NCBI GenBank assembly: GCA_013330215.1
Contig: DUIS01000004.1
Span: forward strand, 1,033 to 15,192
DNA length: 14,160 nucleotides
Source: Microcaldota archaeon
Lineage (GTDB): Archaea > Micrarchaeota > Micrarchaeia > Micrarchaeales > Micrarchaeaceae
Direction: 5' to 3'
Part shown: positions 1 to 6,100 of the stretch, in pieces
Numbering within the stretch: the stretch's first letter is position 1
Layout: the number at the start of each line of letters is the position of its first letter
Made by a program: the position numbers and the translations under genes
Notes under the pieces: generated by a model
Database searches by the model: none
What the model saw: only the letters and a program-made list of their open reading frames with translations
What the model was told of the DNA's origin: nothing

Positions 1-1
1 G

Positions 2-235
2 GTCAAATACGAGCGGCTCTTCACATCGTGCTACCTCCACATGGCGAAGCCAGACCCGATGTTCTACAGGTTCGTGCTCAGGGAGATGGGAGTCAAGCCA
101 AGCGAGGCGATATTCATAGACAACCTGAAGAAGAACACGGACGGGGCGGAAAAGGTCGGGATAACTTCTATACAATTCACAAACTACAACGACCTTGTCA
201 AGAAGCTGAAAAAGCTCAAGATAAGAATTGATTAA
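2..235 (+). CDS. HAD-superfamily hydrolase, 3' fragment
   Basis: The gene enters from the left edge, so only the last 77 residues are visible; the ATG at 41 is internal because the frame is open to base 2. The fragment carries the C-terminal half of a HAD (IA-type) phosphatase-like fold. The MAKPDP segment supplies the motif III lysine, and AIFIDN followed by an Asn/Gly-rich stretch (NTDGAEKVGI) is motif IV and the turn after it. The tail is Lys-rich (KKLKKLKIRID). Family members are cytosolic hydrolases acting on phosphate esters or haloacids. The substrate cannot be told without the N-terminal DxD motif and cap domain, which lie outside the window. It ends at a TAA 75 bases before the next gene, where base composition drops sharply to AT-rich. 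Confidence 0.8.
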   Translation, partial: VKYERLFTSCYLHMAKPDPMFYRFVLREMGVKPSEAIFIDNLKKNTDGAEKVGITSIQFTNYNDLVKKLKKLKIRID

Positions 236-269
236 ACACTGCACAAATATAACTCCAAAGGCACTTAAG

Positions 270-277
270 TATAAATC
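270..277 (+). promoter_or_regulatory. TATA box, probable promoter of the homing endonuclease gene
   Basis: TATAAATC is centred about 37 nt upstream of the ATG at 311, inside AT-rich DNA. A start about 25-27 nt downstream would leave a leader of roughly 10-15 nt. No clear Shine-Dalgarno sequence precedes the ATG, so near-leaderless translation is likely. AT-rich DNA gives chance TATA matches, so support is moderate. Confidence 0.45.
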
Positions 278-310
278 TAAATACTCTAATAGCCAAATAT
301 TACTGATCCA

Positions 311-1024
311 ATGTGCCCATACAAAATCGATATAGACGATTTAGGGTTCCCAATAATTAAAGATAACGATCGAATTTACATTACTAATTCCCATCACAAG
401 ATAAAAATTCCAGTCTTAGATGAAAATACAGCTTTATTTCTCGGCATAATGTGGGGCGATGGGTGTATAACAAATAATAACTTGGCTAAGGCTAATTACG
501 ATTGGAGTATACGCATAGTAGAAGACGATAAATTATTTCTACAGTCACTTTTAAAGCTTATAAAAAACATATTTTATATTGAAGCACATGTTTTTCATTA
601 CAAAGTAAAGTACGAAGTTAAATTTAATAGCAAAATAATTTACCACATTCTGAATAAACAGTTCAAATTTCCAGATGGGGAGAAAAAGGATAGATTGCAC
701 ATCCCATTGCAAATCTTAAAAGACCCAAGCTTATCAAAGAATTTCCTAAAAGGACTGTTTTCTACTGATGGATGTTTAACTTTATCAAATAATTATCCAA
801 GAATAACCTTATCATCTGCATCTTTTGAGTTTATTAAAGAAGTTGATAAATTACTCAAAAAACTTAAATTTAGACCTAATCTAAATGTATATAATAGAAA
901 AGTTGGAAATAAATTATTTAATATAAGACTTAATGGATACGAACAAGTACGTTTATTCTACAAAGAAATAAATTTTATCGGAGATAAATTACCTAAACTA
1001 GAGAAAACCTTAACAGCCCCATGA
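311..1024 (+). CDS. LAGLIDADG (DOD) homing endonuclease, free-standing
   Basis: A 237-aa protein with two LAGLIDADG helices: FLGIMWGDGC (residues 43-52, catalytic Asp50) and FLKGLFSTDG (145-154, Asp153). Their spacing of about 100 residues is typical of a monomeric two-motif enzyme. The C-terminal INFIGDKLPKLEK resembles the conserved tail of intron- and intein-encoded DOD enzymes. Such enzymes cut a long DNA site and promote copying of their own gene into uncut alleles. There are no intein splicing blocks or extein, and the adjacent tRNA is uninterrupted, so it is free-standing. GC content is roughly 30% by eye against about 50-57% in neighbours, which marks recent acquisition. An in-frame TAG at 290 puts the start at or after 311. 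The last residues and the TGA stop overlap the first ten bases of tRNA-Gln. The reading frame looks intact and both catalytic Asp residues are present. Confidence 0.9.
   Translation: MCPYKIDIDDLGFPIIKDNDRIYITNSHHKIKIPVLDENTALFLGIMWGDGCITNNNLAKANYDWSIRIVEDDKLFLQSLLKLIKNIFYIEAHVFHYKVKYEVKFNSKIIYHILNKQFKFPDGEKKDRLHIPLQILKDPSLSKNFLKGLFSTDGCLTLSNNYPRITLSSASFEFIKEVDKLLKKLKFRPNLNVYNRKVGNKLFNIRLNGYEQVRLFYKEINFIGDKLPKLEKTLTAP
984..990 (+). promoter_or_regulatory. Possible tRNA-Gln TATA box inside the endonuclease ORF
   Basis: ATAAATT is centred 28 nt upstream of the tRNA 5' end, inside the last codons of the endonuclease gene. Archaeal tRNAs use upstream TATA/BRE promoters, so with this layout the tRNA promoter must lie in the coding sequence unless the tRNA is only processed from the endonuclease transcript. 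A second candidate, AATTTTATC, lies at 971-979. Confidence 0.4.
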
Positions 1025-1087
1025 TCTAGCGGCCAAGGATAGCGGGCTTTGGACCCGTTCACGTCGGTTCGAATCCGACTGGGGCTA
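1015..1087 (+). tRNA. tRNA-Gln (anticodon TTG)
   Basis: A complete 73-nt cloverleaf. The acceptor stem AGCCCCA (1015-1021) pairs with TGGGGCT (1080-1086), with A1087 as discriminator. The D-stem is ATCT/GGAT with a loop containing A14 and GG. The anticodon stem GCGGG/CCCGT closes the loop CTTTGGA, giving anticodon UUG. The T-arm is GTCGG-TTCGAAT-CCGAC. There is no intron and no encoded CCA (TAACAG follows). It reads Gln codons CAA and, by wobble, CAG. The 5' strand of the acceptor stem is shared with the 3' end of the upstream endonuclease gene. Confidence 0.96.
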
Positions 1088-1119
1088 TAACAGACGAGCA
1101 CAGAGTCTGAAGATATGCA

Positions 1120-1998
1120 GTGAAGCGTATGATAAGTTGGATATATCTGATAGTCATCTCAGCCATAATGAGCGGAGTAGCGGCAATAATAGAGAAGCAG
1201 ACACTGAAAAGAGAATACGCAACAGCGTACAGCACCGCATTCGCGTTTCTCATAGCTATATTCTCGGTGGTCTTCCTGCCGTATGCCGATTTCGCCATCA
1301 GTGCACTCTCCCTGATGCTGATATACGTATTCAGCCTGATATCCACCATAACATACCTTGTTACCGCGAGGATTCTGCGCCACAGCAGCATGTCCGCCTC
1401 CTCGCCGATACTCAGTGTGCTGCCAACGGTATTCATAGTCATAATGGCGTTCTTCCTTCTGGGAGAAAAGCTCACGATCCTGCAGTATGTGAGCATCTTC
1501 GTGCTCATAGCCGCTTCCTACGCCATGTTCTTTGTGCTTCCGCAGAACGGCAAAAAGCTCGAGAAGAAGGAGCGCAACAAGTACCTTTACATACTCGTGA
1601 TAACATCCGTGCTCATGGGCGTAGGTTCCATAATAAACAAGTACACGCTCAACACCGTAAACCCCGCAACATTCATAATACTCACAGAGCTCTTCATAGC
1701 GATAAACTTCATCATAATAATAACCGTCAGGTACAAGGGCTCTAGGGAGATGCTCGCCTCGCTCAAGCATCACAGGGTACCAATAACCGCAATAGCGATA
1801 CTGACTACCATATCCAGAATCACCTACTACGTCGCTCTCTCAAGCTCTGCGGTTGCACTTGCGCAGCCTCTCCTAAACGCCATCTACATAGTCATTACAG
1901 TGATTGCGGGCGTCATAATATTCAGCGAAGGATCGATTTGGAAGAAGCTTCTGCTCTGCGCCATAATCCTCCTGTTCGCCTTCATCCTCGTGTTGTGA
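1120..1998 (+). CDS. EamA/DMT-family membrane transporter
   Basis: A 292-aa polytopic protein with about ten hydrophobic segments in two related halves (roughly residues 1-140 and 153-292), separated by a charged loop (GKKLEKKERNK). This is the two-EamA-domain layout of the drug/metabolite transporter superfamily. The segment FFLLGEKLTILQYVSIFVLIAA near residue 115 and the matching IFSEGSIWKKLLLCAIIL near the C-terminus are the typical end-of-domain motifs. It probably exports or imports a small metabolite across the cytoplasmic membrane; the substrate cannot be told. The start is uncertain: GTG at 1120 or ATG at 1129, neither with a strong ribosome-binding site. It begins 32 nt after tRNA-Gln and shows no clear promoter of its own, so read-through from the tRNA region is possible. 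AlaX follows 14 nt downstream, suggesting co-transcription. Confidence 0.88.
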   Translation: MKRMISWIYLIVISAIMSGVAAIIEKQTLKREYATAYSTAFAFLIAIFSVVFLPYADFAISALSLMLIYVFSLISTITYLVTARILRHSSMSASSPILSVLPTVFIVIMAFFLLGEKLTILQYVSIFVLIAASYAMFFVLPQNGKKLEKKERNKYLYILVITSVLMGVGSIINKYTLNTVNPATFIILTELFIAINFIIIITVRYKGSREMLASLKHHRVPITAIAILTTISRITYYVALSSSAVALAQPLLNAIYIVITVIAGVIIFSEGSIWKKLLLCAIILLFAFILVL

Positions 1999-2012
1999 AA
2001 TGGTGTATGTGC

Positions 2013-2726
2013 ATGGTCGAGAAGATCTACCTTGTTGATGCCTATAGGAAAGAGTTAGAGGCGACCGTAACTGCGGTCAGGCCGAAGGAGTTTGAGCTCG
2101 ACAAGACGATATTCTACCCAACAGGAGGCGGCGAGCCTTGCGACACAGGCACGATTTTAGTAGGTGACGCAAGCTATAATGTTGTCGACGTCAAAAAATC
2201 AGACGAGAGCGTAATACACATTCTGGATTCCGACGCTACATTCCAGGTCGGCGAAAGCGTTAAATGCATATTGAACTGGGAGCGGAGATACGCCCACATG
2301 AGATACCACACCGCTGCCCATGTGGTTGGCGGAGTGATAGAGAAGAGGTACGGCGCGATGTATACGGGCGGCCAGATATACCATGACAGGGCGAGGTTCG
2401 ATTTTGACGTGCCAAACTTCACGAGGGAGGTCGCGCTTGAGGCGGTAAAGGAATCGCAGCGGGTAATAGACGAAAGAAGGGACGTGGTGGCAAAGATAAT
2501 ATCCAAGGAGGAGGCGCTAAGTATACCGAACCTCGCAAGGACTGAGCCCGGCATGGAACTGCTGAAGAGGCTTGAGACCTTAAGGATTGTAGAGATAGTC
2601 GGCTTCGACACCCAGCTCGACGGCGGAACCCATGTCTCGAACACGAGCGAGATAGGGAAGGTCGAGCTCTCCAATTTCGAAAACAAGGGCTCAAGGAGAA
2701 AGCGGATGGAGATAATCCTGAAATAG
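2013..2726 (+). CDS. alaX: AlaX-type alanyl-tRNA editing hydrolase
   Basis: A 237-aa stand-alone relative of the AlaRS editing domain. It deacylates Ser- or Gly-mischarged tRNA-Ala in the cytosol. An N-terminal glycine-rich segment contains FYPTGGGEPCDTG (about 34-46). The zinc and catalytic core starts with YHTAAH (His99, His103) and ends with LDGGTHVSNTSEIG (His207). Length and the N-terminal domain match the AlaX-M type, which lacks the long C-terminal part of AlaX-L. The usual fourth zinc ligand, a Cys four residues before the last His, is Asp203 here. The ATG at 2013 is chosen because GGTG sits 7 nt upstream. The frame is open further left, but a longer start would overlap the transporter by about 60 nt. 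An ATG at 2007 is the alternative. Confidence 0.9.
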   Translation: MVEKIYLVDAYRKELEATVTAVRPKEFELDKTIFYPTGGGEPCDTGTILVGDASYNVVDVKKSDESVIHILDSDATFQVGESVKCILNWERRYAHMRYHTAAHVVGGVIEKRYGAMYTGGQIYHDRARFDFDVPNFTREVALEAVKESQRVIDERRDVVAKIISKEEALSIPNLARTEPGMELLKRLETLRIVEIVGFDTQLDGGTHVSNTSEIGKVELSNFENKGSRRKRMEIILK

Positions 2727-2740
2727 CTGCAGCAATCCTA

Positions 2741-3187
2741 TCAGCTATAACCTAACCACTGCCTTATTTTATCAAGGGCAAACTGGTCAGCTCTTTCGTA
2801 GAAGGGCACTCTCACCTCCTTGCTATATTGCTTTTCATGCCTAAGCGTAAAAAGAAGTCCTGCACCCGTTCCTGCCAGGAAAAATTCCTCAACATGTTCT
2901 GCGCTAATTCCAAATCCACCAAGTTCCTTCTTCGCACAATCTAAGAATCCAGATCTAAACTCGGAATCTCTTTCCAACATTGCCTTTAAATGAAAATACA
3001 CAAACTGCGAACCACCACACGCCGACCCTATTTTTACCATTTCTTGTCCAATAGCTCCAATTGTGGTGGATCTCTCAAATATTTCTGCATTTTCTCTAAT
3101 GTTATCCGGGAAAACATTCAACGGTCTCAGTTTTTCTATGGCTCGAGTTAGAATTATCGACAGGTTTGGGTTTACCGTTTTTTGCAT
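2741..3187 (-). CDS. Hypothetical protein, 148 aa
   Basis: I do not recognise this family. The protein appears soluble, with no signal peptide or membrane segment. It is predicted mainly helical, with a glycine-rich middle (TTIGAIGQEMVKIGSACGGSQ), a second glycine-rich turn (LAGTGAGLLFTLRH) and an aromatic, charged C-terminus ending QWLGYS. Two Cys residues, in SACGG and LDCAKK, do not form an obvious metal motif. The ATG at 3187 is preferred over an in-frame TTG at 3199 because the TATA box at 3217-3225 predicts a transcript starting near 3194. It ends 14 nt from the AlaX stop, tail to tail. It is somewhat more AT-rich than the flanking SUF genes. Confidence 0.65.
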   Translation of the reverse strand: MQKTVNPNLSIILTRAIEKLRPLNVFPDNIRENAEIFERSTTIGAIGQEMVKIGSACGGSQFVYFHLKAMLERDSEFRSGFLDCAKKELGGFGISAEHVEEFFLAGTGAGLLFTLRHEKQYSKEVRVPFYERADQFALDKIRQWLGYS

Positions 3188-3216
3188 TTGATCACACAAT
3201 CATTGTGACTTTACGG

Positions 3217-3225
3217 TATATAAAA
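3217..3225 (-). promoter_or_regulatory. TATA box of the 148-aa hypothetical gene
   Basis: Read on the minus strand this is TTTTATATA, about 33 nt upstream of the ATG at 3187. It predicts a leader of only a few nucleotides. It is one of the clearest TATA matches in this gap. Confidence 0.55.
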
Positions 3226-3251
3226 CCACATGCAAACCTCAAAACGGAAGC

Positions 3252-3260
3252 TATTTATAC
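3252..3260 (+). promoter_or_regulatory. Possible promoter of the cloverleaf element
   Basis: TATTTATAC on the plus strand is centred about 30 nt before the first paired base of the structured element at 3286. This is the usual archaeal distance if transcription begins near 3283. The region is AT-rich, with another TATA-like run at 3269-3280, so the match could be chance. Confidence 0.35.
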
Positions 3261-3285
3261 CTTAATATCTATATAATTATACATA

Positions 3286-3367
3286 ATTAGTGGCTATGGG
3301 TGTACGCCCATGCCTAAAATCTCTTTGCATTTTGCTGGTGCGGCTACCACTGCACCAGTGCACTAAT
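3286..3367 (+). ncRNA. Cloverleaf-folding structured element, candidate ncRNA
   Basis: An 82-nt segment between sufU and the 148-aa gene folds into four arms with almost no unpaired junction bases. The closing stem ATTAGTG (3286-3292) pairs with CACTAAT (3361-3367). Arm 1 (3293-3313) contains ATGGG/CCCAT with one bulged T. Arm 2 is AAAAT/ATTTT (3316-3333) with an 8-nt loop. Arm 3 is GCTGGTGC/GCACCAGT (3334-3359) with a 10-nt loop. It lacks a TTCRA T-loop and a correct anticodon loop, so it is not a functional tRNA. Pairing is symmetric, so the strand is uncertain: plus has a promoter-like sequence 30 nt upstream, while on minus it would form the 3' UTR of the SUF operon about 13 nt after the sufU stop. 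A DNA cruciform or processing signal is also possible. Confidence 0.45.
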
Positions 3368-3380
3368 ATTCCAAAAGGAG

Positions 3381-3785
3381 TCAGAGCTCTTTCGTATTCC
3401 TGTCGACAGCCTTGTGCTGGTACATGAATGCCGCCTCCTTGACGGTCTTCAGCGATAGGGTAGCGCACTTGAGCCTTGCAGGCCCGGGGTCTATCCCCAA
3501 TAGCTCTATCACCGCGGGCAGCCCCATCTTCTCTATCTCCTCAAGACGCTTTCCCTTTATAAAATCGGTGAGCATGCTTGCGGATGCCATGCTTATTGCG
3601 CATCCGGATCCACTGAACTTCACATCCTTGATCCTGCCCTGCTCTATATCAAGGTAGATCGTTATATCATCGCCACATGTCGGGTTGTACTCATGCACGC
3701 TTATACTCGGCTTGTCCATGCTGCCCTTGTTGTGCGGGTGCTCATAATGGGATATTATCTCCTCTGCATAAAGGTCTAGCGGCAA
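3381..3785 (-). CDS. sufU: SufU/IscU-type sulfur relay or scaffold protein
   Basis: A 134-aa protein of the IscU/SufU fold. The ligand set is Cys37 and Asp39 (NPTCGDD), Cys62 (GSGCAISMAS) and Cys107 (ARLKCATLSL). It accepts persulfide sulfur from SufS and passes it to the SufBCD scaffold, probably with bound zinc. The RLKCATL context with Lys before the last Cys is SufU-like, whereas IscU has His there. The Cys62-Cys107 spacing of 45 is close to IscU and shorter than in Bacillus SufU, so it looks intermediate. The start is TTG at 3785, supported by AGGTG 6 nt upstream; that Shine-Dalgarno sequence overlaps the end of sufS. It is the last gene of the SUF operon, with 3 nt between the sufS stop and the TTG. 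Confidence 0.9.
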   Translation of the reverse strand: MPLDLYAEEIISHYEHPHNKGSMDKPSISVHEYNPTCGDDITIYLDIEQGRIKDVKFSGSGCAISMASASMLTDFIKGKRLEEIEKMGLPAVIELLGIDPGPARLKCATLSLKTVKEAAFMYQHKAVDRNTKEL

Positions 3786-3788
3786 GAT

Positions 3789-5033
3789 TCACACCTTGAA
3801 TATCTTTTTCACCTTGCGTATTGCGGCTATGGCAGAGTCAACCTCGGATTCCCTGTTGTAGAGATAGAAGCTGAGCCTTGACAGCGCCACCTGCTTAAGC
3901 CTTTCGGTAACAAGAGGCATGGCGCAGTGGTGCCCTGCCCTTATCGCTATGCCTTCCGAGTCGAATATCTGAGCGACATCATGCGGGTGTACTCCATCAA
4001 TGGCAAATGCGATCACTCCGCCCCTTTTCTCAATGTCCTTTGCGCCGTATCCGTAAGTTGTCACACCATCTAAACCGTCAAGTTCGTCTAGCGCATATTT
4101 CGTAATCTTCTTTTCATGCGCCCTTATGTTGTGCATGCCTACCGTGTTCAGGTAGTCAATCGCCGTTCCGAAGGCTATCCCGTCGGCGATGTTCGAGGTT
4201 CCTGCCTCGAACTTCCAGGGAAGATCGTTCCAGGTGTATGAATCATAATGCACGGTCTTTATCATGTCTCCTCCAGACAGGAGGGGTTCCATGTCTTCAA
4301 GCGCGTCTTCCTTCCCGTACAGGACCCCAATTCCGGTTGGGCCTAGCATCTTGTGCGCCGAAAAGGCAAGGAAATCGCAGCCTATCTGCTTAACATCAAC
4401 AGCCATGTGGGGTACTGACTGTGCGGCATCCACCAGAACGACAGCACCAGTCTTATGCGCCATGCGCGTCACCTCCTTGACGTCATTTATGCTGCCAAGG
4501 ACATTTGATACCTGTGTAAGCGCCACCACCTTCGGCCTTTTGTCCAGCATCCCGCCAATGCTTTGTGCATCAAGCCCGCACTTGTTCTTGTCAAGCGCTA
4601 TGTAGTCCAGAACAGCACCCTTTTTCTTTGCGAGGCGCATCCACGGTACTATATTGCTGTGGTGCTCCATCTCGGTTATGAGTATATGGTCGCCCTTCTT
4701 GACGTTTGCATCTCCCCAGGAGATGGCAACCGTGTTTATCGCCTCTGTCGTGTTCCTTACATATATTATCTCGCGCATCGAGTCCGCACCTATGAACTTT
4801 GCGACCTTCTCTTTTGAACCAGAATACCCTTCTGTAGCCCTTTCCGCGATCTTGTAAAGCCCTCTGTGTATGTTCGCGTTGTAGTTTTCGTAATAATTAT
4901 CGAGCGTTTCTATGACCTGCCTTGGCTTCTGCGATGTTGCGGCATTGTCCAGATAGATTAGCGGCTTCCCGTTCATCTTTGTCTTGAGTATCGGAAAGTC
5001 GGAACGTATCTGTTCAACGCTAAATCGCTTCAT
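3789..5033 (-). CDS. sufS: Cysteine desulfurase SufS
   Basis: A 414-aa class V aminotransferase-fold enzyme that uses PLP to remove sulfur from L-cysteine, giving alanine and an enzyme-bound persulfide. Visible sites are EHHSN (His124/125, the PLP-stacking region), VDAAQS (Asp202), SAHKMLGPTG (Lys228, PLP Schiff base) and RAGHHCAMPL (Cys370, persulfide-forming). The short loop around Cys370 and the ending SRLSFYLYN place it in group II (SufS/CsdA), not IscS. Length matches the family. The ATG at 5033 directly abuts the sufC TAG stop (TAGATG), so the two genes are translationally coupled. The immediately following sufU is the expected partner in systems without SufE. Confidence 0.96.
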   Translation of the reverse strand: MKRFSVEQIRSDFPILKTKMNGKPLIYLDNAATSQKPRQVIETLDNYYENYNANIHRGLYKIAERATEGYSGSKEKVAKFIGADSMREIIYVRNTTEAINTVAISWGDANVKKGDHILITEMEHHSNIVPWMRLAKKKGAVLDYIALDKNKCGLDAQSIGGMLDKRPKVVALTQVSNVLGSINDVKEVTRMAHKTGAVVLVDAAQSVPHMAVDVKQIGCDFLAFSAHKMLGPTGIGVLYGKEDALEDMEPLLSGGDMIKTVHYDSYTWNDLPWKFEAGTSNIADGIAFGTAIDYLNTVGMHNIRAHEKKITKYALDELDGLDGVTTYGYGAKDIEKRGGVIAFAIDGVHPHDVAQIFDSEGIAIRAGHHCAMPLVTERLKQVALSRLSFYLYNRESEVDSAIAAIRKVKKIFKV

Positions 5034-5780
5034 CTAAACACTTTTCTTGCTTATGTAGGAATCGTATCCCTCCTTTTCAAGCTTTTCTATTAATTCCTGC
5101 CCTCCATCCGCAACGATTTTCCCATCTATCATGACGTGCACGAACTGCGGCTTTATGAACGATAGTATCCTGCTGTAGTGAGTTATTATCAAAAGCCCGA
5201 GGTTTTCCTTTCCAGCTATCTTATTTACCTCCGCTGAGACGATCTTTATTGCATCTATGTCAAGCCCTGAGTCGGGCTCGTCCAGTATTGCTATCTTCGG
5301 CTTCAGTACAGATAGCTGGAGAACCTCTGCCTTCTTCTTCTCGCCTCCGGAGAAGTTCTGGTTGAGTGATCTGCCTATGAAATCCTCATCCATCTTGAGA
5401 TCCGCTATGCTGCCCTTAACCTCTTTCATGAAATCTTTTGTGCTTGTTGTAGTGTCCCCGGAAGACTGCTTTGCCAGGTGAAGGAAATTTATGAATCCGA
5501 CACCCTCAACCTCGACCGGATTTTGGAACTGGAGGAAAAGCCCGAGCCTTGCCCTCTTATCCGTTGTCATGCCCGCAAGGCTTTTACCGTCCACTATTAT
5601 GTCACCTTTTGTGACTGTTGATTTAGGGTGGCCCATTATCGTCCTGGCAAGGGTGCTTTTGCCCGAGCCGTTCGGCCCCATTATGACGTGTGTCTCACCC
5701 TGCTTTACAACGAGGTTGAGCCCCTTAAGTATCTCCTTGCCGTCTATGCTCACATACAGGTCCTTTATCTCTAATATCAT
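5034..5780 (-). CDS. sufC: Fe-S assembly ATPase SufC
   Basis: A 248-aa ABC-type ATPase of the SufBCD scaffold complex, soluble in the cytosol rather than a transporter subunit. It has Walker A GPNGSGKS (35-42), Q-loop FQNPVEVEGV (85-94), signature FSGGEKKKAE (143-152), Walker B IAILDEPDSGLD (163-174) and the switch His201. FSGGEKKKAE and the DEPDSGLD box are diagnostic of SufC. ATP binding drives dimerisation and rearranges SufB-SufD for cluster building. The start is ATG 5780; an in-frame TTG directly before it is less likely. The gene lies 7 nt after the regulator stop and abuts sufS. Confidence 0.96.
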   Translation of the reverse strand: MILEIKDLYVSIDGKEILKGLNLVVKQGETHVIMGPNGSGKSTLARTIMGHPKSTVTKGDIIVDGKSLAGMTTDKRARLGLFLQFQNPVEVEGVGFINFLHLAKQSSGDTTTSTKDFMKEVKGSIADLKMDEDFIGRSLNQNFSGGEKKKAEVLQLSVLKPKIAILDEPDSGLDIDAIKIVSAEVNKIAGKENLGLLIITHYSRILSFIKPQFVHVMIDGKIVADGGQELIEKLEKEGYDSYISKKSV

Positions 5781-5787
5781 CAAATCA

Positions 5788-6099
5788 CTATTTTACCATA
5801 AAAGTGCAGTCAAATTTTCCGTTGACCTGGCAGAGCCTGCACATTATCTTTTGCGCCCCCTGCTCATCCTTCTTTTTCACCAGCTCTACAAAGTTTTTAA
5901 GTGACTCGGCATCTAGTTTTATGCCAGTGTATTTCTCTGAATTCTCCTTCAGGTATTTGCTTATCGCAGCCTGTGTCGTGCCAAGGGTCACAGCCGCCTG
6001 CTGCTGCGTTATCTTGTAGTCTTTTACCATAATGTGTGCTGCCTTCAGCCTGAAGGCAGGAAGGAATCTCTTCATAACTCTCTCATGGTTTGTAAACAA
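5788..6099 (-). CDS. HTH transcriptional regulator with C-terminal Cys cluster, within SUF operon
   Basis: A protein of about 103 aa. The N-terminal part contains a helix-turn-helix (KITQQQAAVTLGTTQAAISK, residues about 29-48). This resembles the archaeal XRE-type predicted regulators of COG2522, which also carry a short C-terminal Cys motif. The C-terminus has CRLCQVNGKFDC (Cys87, Cys90, Cys98 from this start), a CX2CX7C arrangement able to bind an Fe-S cluster or zinc. Lying between sufD and sufC, it is likely an Fe-S-responsive regulator of the operon; that role is inferred. The frame runs open into sufD, so the start is a choice: TTG at 6099 (GAGG upstream, overlapping the sufD stop region) or ATG at 6075. 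The TTG keeps the roughly ten residues family members usually have before the LPA helix. It ends 7 nt before sufC. Confidence 0.78.
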   Translation of the reverse strand: MFTNHERVMKRFLPAFRLKAAHIMVKDYKITQQQAAVTLGTTQAAISKYLKENSEKYTGIKLDAESLKNFVELVKKKDEQGAQKIMCRLCQVNGKFDCTFMVK

Positions 6100-6100
6100 C

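Noticed and set aside
311..1087. The endonuclease as an ORF inside a tRNA intron, or as an intein
   Set aside because: The tRNA-Gln is continuous from acceptor to acceptor with no split exon upstream. The ORF has no extein flanks or intein splicing motifs, and a TAG at 290 closes the frame upstream.
1059..1508. A 149-codon open frame on the minus strand ending in VGFEPT
   Set aside because: It runs antisense through the tRNA-Gln T-arm and the transporter gene. A VGFEPT-like ending is a known artefact of translating a tRNA T-arm backwards, and the frame lacks protein-like composition.
1938..2012. A longer AlaX start at 1938
   Set aside because: It would overlap the transporter coding end by about 60 nt, and the added residues do not belong to the AlaX fold. 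The ATG at 2013 has a GGTG ribosome-binding site.
3286..3367. The cloverleaf as a genuine tRNA
   Set aside because: There is no TTCRA T-loop on either strand, the arm next to the closing stem has 8 bp with a 10-nt loop, and the middle loop has 8 nt without a proper anticodon context.
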